Shown: piece after piece, positions 23,148 to 30,864 of the stretch
How positions within the stretch are numbered: the first letter of the stretch is position 1
Layout: every line of letters starts with the position of its first letter
DNA from: Anastatus disparis
Lineage: Eukaryota > Arthropoda > Insecta > Hymenoptera > Eupelmidae
NCBI GenBank assembly: GCA_017163975.1
Contig: JAFFSR010000366.1
Location: forward strand, 992,001 to 1,056,000
Length of the DNA: 64,000 nt
Direction: 5' to 3'
Program-made: the position numbers and the translations under genes
Notes under the pieces: generated by a model
Databases searched by the model: none
What the model was told of the DNA's origin: nothing
The model's input: the letters and a program-made list of their open reading frames with translations, nothing else

Positions 23148-23447
23148 ATGGATTTATCAACACTTAATAAGATTGCTGGAAGCGACTTCTTGCCAAGGAA
23201 AAAAGTTACAGACTTGGAAAAAGATCACCAGTACATGGTGACAGCACTTAAAGAGGTGAAGACACGATATGGTGTCAAGATTGTAGCAGAATTCGAGCAA
23301 AGTTTTCAAGTATTTCTACCAGAGAAGATTTCATCAGTAATTCTAAAAGATGAAGAATTTTTTTACAAACTCTGCGATGAAGCAAACAAACTACGTTTGG
23401 TTGCAATGTATTTGGGAGGAACTTCTTTCAAATTCGATCGGGTATAA
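23148..23447 (+). CDS. Small Polinton protein, possible OB-fold nucleic-acid binder
   Basis: 99 residues. The pattern L-x-DF-x-RKKVTDLE, then alternating hydrophobic strands (YMVTALKEVKTRYG, KIVAEF) and FQVFLPEK, then a helix, is one I associate with a short ORF common in insect Polintons next to polB. The predicted beta-rich core could be an OB fold acting as a single-strand DNA-binding protein in replication; that is inference. It is co-directional with polB, 108 bp downstream, and its ATG sits just after a splice acceptor. Confidence 0.65.
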   Translation: MDLSTLNKIAGSDFLPRKKVTDLEKDHQYMVTALKEVKTRYGVKIVAEFEQSFQVFLPEKISSVILKDEEFFYKLCDEANKLRLVAMYLGGTSFKFDRV

Positions 23448-23683
23448 AAAAATATATCTACGAAATGATTTTTAAAACTATTTATTATAACTTGTACATA
23501 ATAATACATAAATAAATAAAAATATATTAACATTATACATTTGTTTTTTTATTTATCATCACCACCTATAGTTATAATTATATTACAATATTTTATTTAA
23601 ATATATCTAAATAATATAACAAAATACAATTAAATTTTTTTTATTTATTACATTATTATATTTAAAAATACATTTTAATTTTT
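23448..23683. other. 3' spacer between convergent Polinton genes
   Basis: Short AT-rich junction where the rightward polB block meets the leftward integrase block. AATAAA-like signals on both strands; no gene. Confidence 0.5.
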
Positions 23684-24601
23684 TCAAACAATCTCATTTT
23701 TATCTATCCAACTATTATGCTTGTTACTTAGACCTAACCACTTAACATATACACGTTTACCACTTTTCTTTAAAACTTTTTCTACTAAATAAATTTCTGG
23801 ATACATAGTCTTTTGAATTTCCGTTTCATAAAAGCCTCCGGAGACTGGTTCATCATAATAATCTTTGACGTGGTAAGTTATGGGATTGGTTTTTACAACT
23901 CTTGTTATTGTGAAAATTTCAGTAGACCAATTTGGTGTATAACCTTTTTCAAAAACTTGTTTTATCTTACTTATTCGCACTTTATCTCCTACTTTGAATT
24001 TTGGTTTTTTTACAGGTCTTTTTTCAGTTGCGTAATTTTTCTTGACTTCTTTTTCATTTATCATCGTAACGTTTTCAGGCTCGATTCCTATTGTCCGATG
24101 TTTTCTTGAATTGTATGCTTTCACTAACTCAGGCAGAATATCCAACCATTTATAACTTCCTTGTTTGCTGAATTCTAACCACATTGCATTTTTTAAAGTT
24201 CTATTAAAGCGCTCACATATGCTTGCATGAAGATTACTATGTGAAGAGTAGTGATTTATCTTGTACTTTTTCATAAGATTCTGAAAGTTTGAATTGTAGA
24301 ATTCTTTTCCTTGGTCAGTTTGTAAATCCGATGGCACCCGTCCTTGTTTTAATATTGACTTCATAGCTAGAGTAACATCATTGCCACTCTTCGATTTGAC
24401 TGGTACAGCCCATGCATACTTTGAAAATATATCTATGACAGTTAGTAAGTAGCGAAAACCTTTGTTTTCCTTAAAATAAGGTATCATTTCTACAAGGTCA
24501 GCTTGCCAAGTCTCATCTAATCCACGTATGTCATATTTTCTTCGCTTGTACCTTCGACGTGCTGGCTTGTGTAGCTCTTCAACTACTCTTTGACGTTCCA
24601 T
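23684..24601 (-). CDS. int: Retrovirus-type integrase with C-terminal chromodomain
   Basis: Joins element ends to host DNA; the 6-bp target duplication is its product. Numbered from the ATG at 24,601, the catalytic triad is D35 (WQADLVEM), D96 (LQTDQGKEF) and E130 (ICERFNRTLK), with the 33-residue D-E gap seen in Polinton integrases. A beta-rich DNA-binding region (FKVGDKVRISK) follows, then a chromodomain (YLVEKVLKKSGKRVYVKWLG...NSWIDK), which may direct target choice. 305 residues, intact. A longer frame would start at 24,622, but this ATG follows the upstream stop directly (TAAgATG) and its MERQRVVEELHKPARR start looks like family members. No N-terminal HHCC zinc finger is visible. Confidence 0.93.
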   Translation of the reverse strand: MERQRVVEELHKPARRRYKRRKYDIRGLDETWQADLVEMIPYFKENKGFRYLLTVIDIFSKYAWAVPVKSKSGNDVTLAMKSILKQGRVPSDLQTDQGKEFYNSNFQNLMKKYKINHYSSHSNLHASICERFNRTLKNAMWLEFSKQGSYKWLDILPELVKAYNSRKHRTIGIEPENVTMINEKEVKKNYATEKRPVKKPKFKVGDKVRISKIKQVFEKGYTPNWSTEIFTITRVVKTNPITYHVKDYYDEPVSGGFYETEIQKTMYPEIYLVEKVLKKSGKRVYVKWLGLSNKHNSWIDKNEIV

Positions 24602-24602
24602 C

Positions 24603-24992
24603 TTAAACTTCAACTTTAGCAATATCCGATCGTCTATTCATTTCTTTAATTATATATTCAATACTTGCAAAATTTCGTTGAGTCATATCATAGACATAAG
24701 TTAATTTTTCGTCTATTTCTGCTTTATATATTTCAACTTTGTTCTCATATTCTTGTATAGCTTTAGCAACTTCTATAATTTTAGAAGATAAGTAATCAAC
24801 TTCTTTCTGTAGGATATTATTTAGTGAATTCAAACTAATGGCATCATTTGAATCATTAGCCTCTCCAATATTGCAAAGCCGCTTATTTTCTAAATCAAAA
24901 TGACCATCTGATGTAACATTGAATCCAATACCTCGAGGACCACGACTCACTTGCGAGCCCTCAAGTTTTCTTCCAAACACATCGAGACTCAT
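24603..24992 (-). CDS. Fibre-like Polinton protein
   Basis: 129 residues from the ATG at 24,992 (MSLDVFGRKLEG), which fits the family better than the longer frame from 25,046. The N-terminal block (SLDVFGR, RGPRGIGF, GHFDLENKRLCNI) recurs in insect Polinton and adintovirus genomes. The rest is a heptad-like helix (LQKEVDYLSSKIIEVAKAIQEY...), suggesting a coiled-coil trimer. A spike or fibre role is inferred from this architecture, not proven. It lies between the DUF8207 gene and integrase in the same leftward block, one base before the integrase ATG. An acceptor-like TCAACAG ends seven bases before its ATG. Confidence 0.65.
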   Translation of the reverse strand: MSLDVFGRKLEGSQVSRGPRGIGFNVTSDGHFDLENKRLCNIGEANDSNDAISLNSLNNILQKEVDYLSSKIIEVAKAIQEYENKVEIYKAEIDEKLTYVYDMTQRNFASIEYIIKEMNRRSDIAKVEV

Positions 24993-25023
24993 GTTACTAC
25001 TGTTGATTTGAAAATTGTGTACG

Positions 25024-26016
25024 TCAATATATATGCCCAGCTTCACGTAGTTCCTCTATGATTGATTGGATTTCATTGTTGTGATTATTATTTCCAGCAG
25101 ATCGTTCGGCTATTAATAATCGCAGTCTTTCGACAAGCTCATTCGGATCATCCCAGTAGACTAGATCTATGGAAGTATTCTTTTTGCTATTTTATATTTA
25201 GGTATGAGACCCCCTCCGCTGGTAGATATTCTACTGCGATCACTGCGGAACATTGGTGCTATGATTTTTGAATATTTTCTACTCTTCGAAGAGCGTATAT
25301 TCTCACTTTTGCTATGTCTTTTTCTATGGGCATTTGTTGCTTCCAGGATAATGCGATAGTTCTTGCGATCTGTTGTACTTAAAAGATTATCATCTGGTTC
25401 TTTTTTGAAAAGCAATTCCATTAGACCACTGCTTTTAGGAAAACTTAAATCTTTCACTTTTATTAGTTTATCATCAAATTGAATTTGTGAATCACCCATC
25501 ATGTATACCCCACTGACTTTTCTCACTCCGTATATGTTATCGATTTTGCTGCGGCTTCCATTTAGCATTGATAAAAAGTCTGTCGGTTCAGTTTCTTTAT
25601 GCGCAGGTACAAATGGTGAATATATAGATTTGAATGATGAATTTGCAGAATTGAATGATGAATTCATCATTGTGCTATTTATCGGGAGAAAAATCATCGC
25701 CATTAGAAGCATTATTATCAAACGCAGAACCCGAGTCATTAATATCGTTTAAAATATAACTTGATTCGTCGAATCTCAATCTTTTTTTGCCGATTTTCTG
25801 TTACTGTCTATAGCTGAAATGTGATTAGAACGTGACACACTTTCAGTTGTCGAATCGACAAGCTTTTCAAGTGGTGTAATAACTGGTTTTAAAGTATCAC
25901 CAATAACCTTTTCAAAATCATCTCTCCTTTTTTAATAAAGAGTATTTTTTTTTAATAGCCTCACGTGCTCGTAAGAGCTCGCTAAGAACATTTTTTTCTT
26001 TCTTAAAGTCAGGCAT
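25024..26016 (-). pseudogene. DUF8207 gene, disrupted by at least four frameshifts
   Basis: The conserved core is around 25,300-25,530 (NIYGVRKVSG, GLMELLFKKEPDD, YRIILEATNAHRKR), matching the DUF8207 proteins of insect Polintons; the role is unknown. Family-like sequence also occurs in other frames on both sides. The N-terminus from 26,016 (MPDFKKEKNVLSELLRAR) precedes a segment with TLKPVITPLEKLVD, then an acidic linker (about 25,690-25,790). The C-terminus near 25,030-25,155 reads VYWDDPNELVERLRLL...IIEELREAG and stops at 25,024. Breaks lie near 25,930 (A6), 25,783 (A7), about 25,685, and 25,180 (A5). Three of four are in A-runs, so sequence error is a live alternative to decay. The hydrophobic start of the 25,167-25,739 frame is out of frame and not a signal peptide. 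Confidence 0.75.
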
Positions 26017-26059
26017 GCTGACAAGATGCTGTCTACAATCGAACTGCAAAGATTAAGAT

Positions 26060-26755
26060 TTATACTTCCTTTTTAATGGCAAAACAGTCAAATCCTTTTC
26101 TATATCTACCATCATTCATTGCTCTATCTTTGTCAATAACAACAAATCCATACTTGTCATTCTTCCAGCATTCAGTACAAAGATTTCGAAATTCATTTAA
26201 AGTTAAGTCAGTATTCACATGGTCTTCATAGATATGTTTAAGATTAACATCATCTTGACGATAAATTACCATCAAATTAATATTGTCCCTGATGAGATGT
26301 TTCGGTATATGAGCATATGACTGACATAGATAAAAGCTATCTACACTTTTGTGTCTCCCCATACAGAAAAAAGCTCTGACGTTATCCTGCTTCTCACAAG
26401 CCACATCGTCAAAAATTATAATTGAATTTGGTAGGGCTTCATCTGGAGACACTACAGATGCATGTTCACTGAACGGTAGATATGATATACCTTCAATTGG
26501 CTCTAAAACTTTTTGAAGAAATTGATATTTCGGTTGATTTAAGGATTTAGAGTATACATACAAATTTTCAAATCTAAGACCATTAGGGTGTGTAATTAGA
26601 GCCAATAAACTATTAGTTTTTCCACAGTTTGATGGGCCACAGAATACTGCTCGTATATTATCTGGAAGTAACTCCCCATGTCGCTTTTTTCTTTTCGTTT
26701 TCTCAAAATCAAAGTTGGCGACGGGAAGTTTGACGTTCTGCTCAGTAAAATCCAT
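26060..26755 (-). CDS. FtsK/HerA-type genome-packaging ATPase
   Basis: 231 residues, intact. Walker A GPSNCGKT (40-47) and Walker B SIIIFDDV (111-118), followed by a CMGRHKSVDSFYLCQSYAHIPK stretch that holds the sensor-like Gln. This matches the A32-like ATPases of Polintons and large DNA viruses, which pump DNA into capsids. It is the first gene of the leftward block, starting in a 98-bp divergent promoter region shared with the protease gene. Confidence 0.92.
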   Translation of the reverse strand: MDFTEQNVKLPVANFDFEKTKRKKRHGELLPDNIRAVFCGPSNCGKTNSLLALITHPNGLRFENLYVYSKSLNQPKYQFLQKVLEPIEGISYLPFSEHASVVSPDEALPNSIIIFDDVACEKQDNVRAFFCMGRHKSVDSFYLCQSYAHIPKHLIRDNINLMVIYRQDDVNLKHIYEDHVNTDLTLNEFRNLCTECWKNDKYGFVVIDKDRAMNDGRYRKGFDCFAIKKEV

Positions 26756-26853
26756 GTTTACGTAACAAAGTCAAATCTAAGATTGACCTTTTCAAAATAT
26801 AAACGCTTGTTTTATATTTTGATCATCAGTTGTAAATCAGCACTCGAAGAGAG
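26756..26853. promoter_or_regulatory. Divergent promoter between ATPase and protease genes
   Basis: Rightward: TATAAA at 26,798-26,803 and TCAGTT at 26,826-26,831, with the initiator A 30 bases after the first T; leader 26 nt. Leftward: TATAAAAC on the minus strand from 26,816 with a TCA about 31 bases downstream. The two TATA boxes lie within 20 bp of each other in a 98-bp gap, so capsid and packaging genes are probably expressed together. Confidence 0.7.
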
Positions 26854-27999
26854 ATGCTCGTACACAAATCACAGAAGCACCCTAAGGGTAAAGGGTTACT
26901 TGATAAAGTAATCAATAACTTACCTATTGAAATGCATATTCCTGGATATCAATATTGTGGTCCCGGAACAAAACTGAAAAAGCGTCTAAAAAGAGGTGAT
27001 GCAGGTATCAATCCACTTGATCAAGCATGTAAAGAACATGACATATCTTATTCTGATAAAAATGCTAATCGAAAAGTAGCTGACATGAAGCTCGCTGATA
27101 AAGCTTGGCAGCGTGTTAGAGCCAAAAATGCAAGTCTTAGCGAAAAAGCAACTGCTTTTGTTGTTGCAAATGCTATGAAATTAAAAGGAAAGACAGGAAT
27201 GGGTGTAAAATTGAGTAAATTAGTAACTGCAAGTAAAAAATCATTAAAACCAAGTAAACATTCTCGCAAAGTTATACAGTCCGCTTTAAAAGGTGCACGT
27301 GAAGCTCTCAAGATTGTTGGCGGTAAGAAAAAAATTATCATTCCACGTATTCTACCTGTTCCATCAAAAATAGGTGGCGCTCTGCCTTTTCTCATACCAT
27401 TGTTCGCAGCACTAAGTGCAACTGGTGCTCTGGCTGGAGGAGCTGCTGGAATAGCTAAAGCAGTAAATGAGGCTAAAGCTGCACAGAAAAATTATGAAGA
27501 AAGTAAGAGACATAATAAAACTATGGAAGCTATTGCTCTAGGAAAAGGTCTCTATCTTAAACCATATAAAACTGGAATGGGATTATTTATGAAACCTCAT
27601 ATCGGTAATGGTCAAGTTAAAAAAAAAAACTTCGATTTAACTTTGCCAAATCGTGCACTGACTGACTATGATCTTATAAAGTATGCTCGTATGATGAAAA
27701 TCCCATATTTTCGAGATGTTTTCATGAGAAATAATCTACCTTCTGATGGCCCATGGCATAACGAATCTGCTATAGTTAACTTAGATGATTTTCAAAACAA
27801 AGGCACTCACTGGGTATGTTATCGAAAACGAGGTTCTGAAGTGATTTATTTTGATAGTTTTGGTGATCTTAAACCCCCTATAGATCTCATGTTATATTTT
27901 AACGTGAAAGAAGTGAAATACAACTATAAAAGATATCAAAATTTTGACTCATTTATTTGTGGACATCTTTGTCTTCAATTCTTGTGTGAAAGACTATAA
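26854..27999 (+). CDS. Phospholipase A2 / hydrophobic segment / adenain-type protease fusion
   Basis: 381 residues, intact. Residues 20-110 resemble the parvovirus-type phospholipase A2 domain: calcium loop YCGPGT (34-39) and catalytic His-Asp in ACKEHDISYS (H62, D63). Residues 120-260 are basic then hydrophobic (GGALPFLIPLFAALS...GALAGGAAG), like a membrane-active minor capsid peptide. Residues 260-381 resemble the adenovirus maturation protease: His319 (THWVCY), Asp334 (YFDSFG) and Cys369 (FICGHLC). KTGMG occurs twice (113-117 and 239-243), bracketing the middle segment, and may mark processing sites. Likely roles are capsid maturation and membrane penetration. First gene of the rightward capsid block, behind a TATA-initiator promoter. 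Confidence 0.88.
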   Translation: MLVHKSQKHPKGKGLLDKVINNLPIEMHIPGYQYCGPGTKLKKRLKRGDAGINPLDQACKEHDISYSDKNANRKVADMKLADKAWQRVRAKNASLSEKATAFVVANAMKLKGKTGMGVKLSKLVTASKKSLKPSKHSRKVIQSALKGAREALKIVGGKKKIIIPRILPVPSKIGGALPFLIPLFAALSATGALAGGAAGIAKAVNEAKAAQKNYEESKRHNKTMEAIALGKGLYLKPYKTGMGLFMKPHIGNGQVKKKNFDLTLPNRALTDYDLIKYARMMKIPYFRDVFMRNNLPSDGPWHNESAIVNLDDFQNKGTHWVCYRKRGSEVIYFDSFGDLKPPIDLMLYFNVKEVKYNYKRYQNFDSFICGHLCLQFLCERL

Positions 28000-28044
28000 A
28001 AGAAGAGTTTTCAGACAAGCAGGATCATTCTTTTTCAAACAGTC

Positions 28045-28734
28045 ATGGAAGATAGTTTCACTTTGAGTCTTTCAGGCAAATCTTCTATCTTAGAAGCGCA
28101 ATATTTTCCTTCAATAGAACTACCACAGCATAAGAATTTTGTTTTGGGTTTAGTTGAACTTTTAACATTCAACTCGATTCCCAATGTTGACGATTCGAAT
28201 AATAAACTACATATAAACGGAGAGAAGATTATTATTATTCCTACTGGCAGTTATGAAATTGATGCTATTAATCAATTTTTGCAAAAAGATTTGAAATCTA
28301 AAGGAATCGAATTTTCCTTAAAAGCTAACAACAATACTCTCAGAAGTGAAATTTATTGCAGCCATGAGATAAATCTTAGGCCGCGGGATTCAATAGGCAG
28401 TCTTCTCGGTTTCACTCGTCGCGTTCTTCATGAAGACACTCATCACAGCTCTGATTTACCTGTGAAGATATTGAAAATAAACGCACTCAGAGTAGAGTGT
28501 AATATTACTACAGGTGCTTACATCAACGACAAAAAAGTTCACACGATCCATGAGTTTTTCCCAAAAGTTCCTCCAGGATATAAAATCATAGAAGTTCCAT
28601 CGCATGTCATATATTTACCACTCAATGTTAAAAGTATAGATCATCTTCAAATCCGAATTGTTGATCAAGACGGAAATTTAGTGAATTTCCGAGGAGAGGA
28701 AATTACTGTTAGACTTCACATAAAATCTGTATAA
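28045..28734 (+). CDS. Penton-like minor capsid protein
   Basis: 229 residues, beta-strand rich throughout, with RPRDSIGSLLGFTRR (about 111-125) and VPSHVIYLPLNVKSIDHLQIRIVD near the C-terminus, as in the minor capsid (single jelly-roll) proteins of insect Polintons. It would occupy capsid vertices. It lies 45 bp after the protease gene; a pyrimidine tract with AAACAG ends two bases before its ATG, so it may be reached by splicing. Its stop overlaps the next ATG as TAATG. Confidence 0.75.
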   Translation: MEDSFTLSLSGKSSILEAQYFPSIELPQHKNFVLGLVELLTFNSIPNVDDSNNKLHINGEKIIIIPTGSYEIDAINQFLQKDLKSKGIEFSLKANNNTLRSEIYCSHEINLRPRDSIGSLLGFTRRVLHEDTHHSSDLPVKILKINALRVECNITTGAYINDKKVHTIHEFFPKVPPGYKIIEVPSHVIYLPLNVKSIDHLQIRIVDQDGNLVNFRGEEITVRLHIKSV

Positions 28735-28880
28735 TGGGAATCGTTTATAATTCAAGTGTGCATATAAGTCAGCCATCATGTCAACCCACCATCAGTCGTC
28801 CAAAGGTACTCAAACCGTTAACACGGAAGAGCATCCAGTTTCTCAAAAGCATAGGTCTCAAAGTACGTGGAAAAAGATAA
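28734..28880 (+). CDS. 48-residue basic miniprotein
   Basis: Begins at the A of the penton stop codon (TAATG) and ends at TAA 28,878-28,880. The sequence is basic, with no acidic residues: after a short Ser-rich start comes ISRPKVLKPLTRKSIQFLKS and a GLKVRGKR tail. The charge suggests a DNA-condensing or core-like peptide, comparable in size to adenovirus core peptides; this is inference. The block resembles small ORFs I have seen beside capsid genes in insect Polintons, but I cannot name the family. It fills nearly the whole gap between penton and capsid genes. Confidence 0.6.
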   Translation: MGIVYNSSVHISQPSCQPTISRPKVLKPLTRKSIQFLKSIGLKVRGKR

Positions 28881-28910
28881 ATTGTATCATTCTCTGCTGC
28901 TTTCAGAAAA

Positions 28911-30152
28911 ATGGACGAAATTCTAAGCATTCAATCAGGTGTCGCATTCGATGAGTCTATTGCTCATTATGAGGTTCACGCACATCAACCATACTCCACA
29001 TTAAGTTTCAATAACAGTGATGAAATCCGTATTTCTATTCAGCATCAAGATTTATGCCTCTTACCATCATGTAGTTACATCCATGTATGTGGAAAATTAC
29101 AAAAACCAGATGGACAAGCACTAACTAAAACTAATTTCGTTAACAATGGCATTTGTCATCTGTTTGATGAAATTCGATATGAACTTAATGCTGTAGAGAT
29201 AGATAAAAGTAAAAATGTTGGTCTGAGTAGTCTCATGAAGGGATGCACTTCATTTAATCCAAATCAGACTCTAACATTAGAAAATGCAGGCTGGCTTGGT
29301 GTTGAAGAAGCAAACAAAACAATTGTAGATGATCATGGAAATTTTGACGTTTCTATCCCTCTAAGTATGATTTTAGGCTTCGCAGAAGATTACAAGAAAA
29401 TTGTTGTTAATATGAAGCATGAACTCATTCTCACAAGATCAAGAAATGATCTAAATGCTATAATACAGGAAGGTACTGTAGCCAACAATGTAACCACATA
29501 TGAAACTTATCAAATAAAAATATCAAAGATAGAGTGGTTAATGCCATATGTTATTGCATCAGATAAACAAAAAATCCAGCTGTTAAGTTTCATTGGCAAA
29601 GATAATCCTATTTCTATGAGTTTTCGTTCTTGGGAGTTATTTGAATATCCTCTTCTTCCAACAACAAATAAACACGTCTGGACGGTAAAAACTTCAAATC
29701 AATTGGAGAAACCACGTTTCGTGATTCTTGGATTACAATCGGGAAAAAAAGGATCAAAAACTAAAAATGCCAGTCGCTTTGACCACTGTAATATTAGTAA
29801 TGTGAGACTTTTCTTGAATTCGCAATATTATCCGTACAACAATCTCAATCTTGACATATCTAAGAATCAGTTTGCTATTCTCTATGATATGTATGCTAAT
29901 TTTCAGAAAAGCTATTACGGAAGAGATTCACAGCCATTGTTGACGAAGTCTCAGTTTATCAACTTTGAACCACTCATAGTTATTGACTGTTCACGACAAA
30001 ACGAATCTCTAAAGAGCGCTCCTGTCGATGTACGTCTAGAATTTGAGTCTCAAACTGACTTTCCAGCTAATACTTCAGCTTATTGCATGATCTTACACGA
30101 TCGCATCGTTCAGTACAATCCTATTAGTGGAGATGTTCGGAAGCTTGTCTGA
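28911..30152 (+). CDS. Double jelly-roll major capsid protein
   Basis: 413 residues, intact and beta-rich. It matches the proteins of insect Polintons annotated as double jelly-roll-like. Recognisable stretches are LCLLPSCSYIHVCGKL, LFDEIRYELNAVEIDKSKNV, FRSWELFEYPLLPTTNKHVW, and FLNSQYYPYNNLNLD with YDMYANFQKSYYG. It would form the hexon-like capsid shell. It is shorter than many Polinton capsids. A strong acceptor (CTCTGCTGCTTTCAG, ending 28,906) sits four bases before the ATG. Confidence 0.85.
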   Translation: MDEILSIQSGVAFDESIAHYEVHAHQPYSTLSFNNSDEIRISIQHQDLCLLPSCSYIHVCGKLQKPDGQALTKTNFVNNGICHLFDEIRYELNAVEIDKSKNVGLSSLMKGCTSFNPNQTLTLENAGWLGVEEANKTIVDDHGNFDVSIPLSMILGFAEDYKKIVVNMKHELILTRSRNDLNAIIQEGTVANNVTTYETYQIKISKIEWLMPYVIASDKQKIQLLSFIGKDNPISMSFRSWELFEYPLLPTTNKHVWTVKTSNQLEKPRFVILGLQSGKKGSKTKNASRFDHCNISNVRLFLNSQYYPYNNLNLDISKNQFAILYDMYANFQKSYYGRDSQPLLTKSQFINFEPLIVIDCSRQNESLKSAPVDVRLEFESQTDFPANTSAYCMILHDRIVQYNPISGDVRKLV

Positions 30153-30191
30153 ATTATCTTCACTTTTACGTAAAAAAATTAATATTTCGAA

Positions 30192-30665
30192 ATGGAATAT
30201 GCGGTAGACATGATTGGTTTTAAGCAAATGGGTAATGAATATGTTCTAAAGGAAATAGCAATCATTCCTCTCAACGACAGTGGTGATCCCATCGTTCATC
30301 TATTCAAAAAACCTTTTTCATGGAAAAGGCTCTCTGACAAATTGCAAGAAGAAAACATTCGACTCAAACATAATCATGGAATAGCTTGGAACACTGATGG
30401 ACTAGATTACTCTCAAATTGCAAACTTACTCCGTGAACATTTACATGATGCTACAAAAATTTTTGTTATTAATGAATTCAAACGAAAATGGTTGCTAAGA
30501 TTCAAATTTCCCGTTTATAACATCAATGAATACGGATACCCATTAAATCCATCTTTCAAATGCGTTACTGTGTGTACAAACCATAATCCAATTCATCAGA
30601 CTGTCTGTGCACTACACAATGTCAAACTCATGAAATTATTCTATCTCTCACAAAACCATTTATAA
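30192..30665 (+). CDS. Right-end paralogue of the gene at 17,403-18,253
   Basis: 157 residues in a single exon. The aligned blocks are D-x-x-GF, KEIAIIPL, FKKPFSWKRL, HNHGIAWNTDGLDY, KIFVINEFKRKWL, then C-x(2)-H and CALHNV. It is shorter than the left copy at both the N-terminus and the end. The function is unknown. It closes the capsid block, 39 bp after the capsid gene, and is the last gene before the right terminus; no splice acceptor is visible before its ATG. Confidence 0.7.
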   Translation: MEYAVDMIGFKQMGNEYVLKEIAIIPLNDSGDPIVHLFKKPFSWKRLSDKLQEENIRLKHNHGIAWNTDGLDYSQIANLLREHLHDATKIFVINEFKRKWLLRFKFPVYNINEYGYPLNPSFKCVTVCTNHNPIHQTVCALHNVKLMKLFYLSQNHL

Positions 30666-30698
30666 GAAGAAAAAAAAAAAGTAGAAAAAGTAGAAAAC

Positions 30699-30864
30699 GC
30701 TATAGGCATACTAGTTCACATTCGGATTCTAAAACACTTGGGCTGTGCTAGAATCCGTACGGGTTCTAACACACCATGGGCTGAGCTAGAATCCGTACGG
30801 GTTCTAGCACACCATGGGCTGTGCTAGAATCCGGGTGTGCCAGTATGCCTATAGCCTATCTACT
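30699..30864. repeat. Right Polinton terminus: inverted repeat plus three hairpin units
   Basis: The last 39 bases are the terminal repeat. Inside it, units of about 38 bp occur at about 30,723, 30,761 and 30,799, each a near-palindrome (GGTTCTAGCACACC-ATGG-GCTGTGCTAGAATCC arrangement). At 30,699 a 15-base piece of the terminal repeat (CGCTATAGGCATACT) appears in the opposite orientation. The last 166 bp are therefore bounded by inverted copies of the terminus. Confidence 0.8.

Larger units (their letters stand above)
13844..30864. mobile_element. Full-length Polinton/Maverick element
   Basis: A 17,021-bp unit bounded by inverted repeats starting AGTAGATAGG (5'-AG end, as usual for Polintons) and flanked by a perfect ATTTTA duplication. 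It contains the whole diagnostic set: protein-primed polymerase B, integrase, packaging ATPase, adenain-like protease, penton-like and major capsid proteins. Polintons self-synthesise and integrate through their integrase, and related adintoviruses form particles. The 39-bp perfect inverted repeat is short for the group (often hundreds of bp). The intact duplication and ends suggest fairly recent insertion, while frameshifts in polB and the DUF8207 gene suggest loss of function or sequence errors. Confidence 0.95.

Noticed and set aside
25670..25739. Apparent signal peptide or membrane anchor at the N-terminus of the DUF8207 frame
   Set aside because: The hydrophobic start is read out of frame. 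In the neighbouring frame the same bases encode an acidic linker that continues family-like sequence, so it is a frameshift artefact.
13844..30864. Integrated polydnavirus, nudivirus or baculovirus segment
   Set aside because: Gene content, 6-bp duplication and AG-starting inverted repeats identify a Polinton; no genes typical of those viruses were seen.
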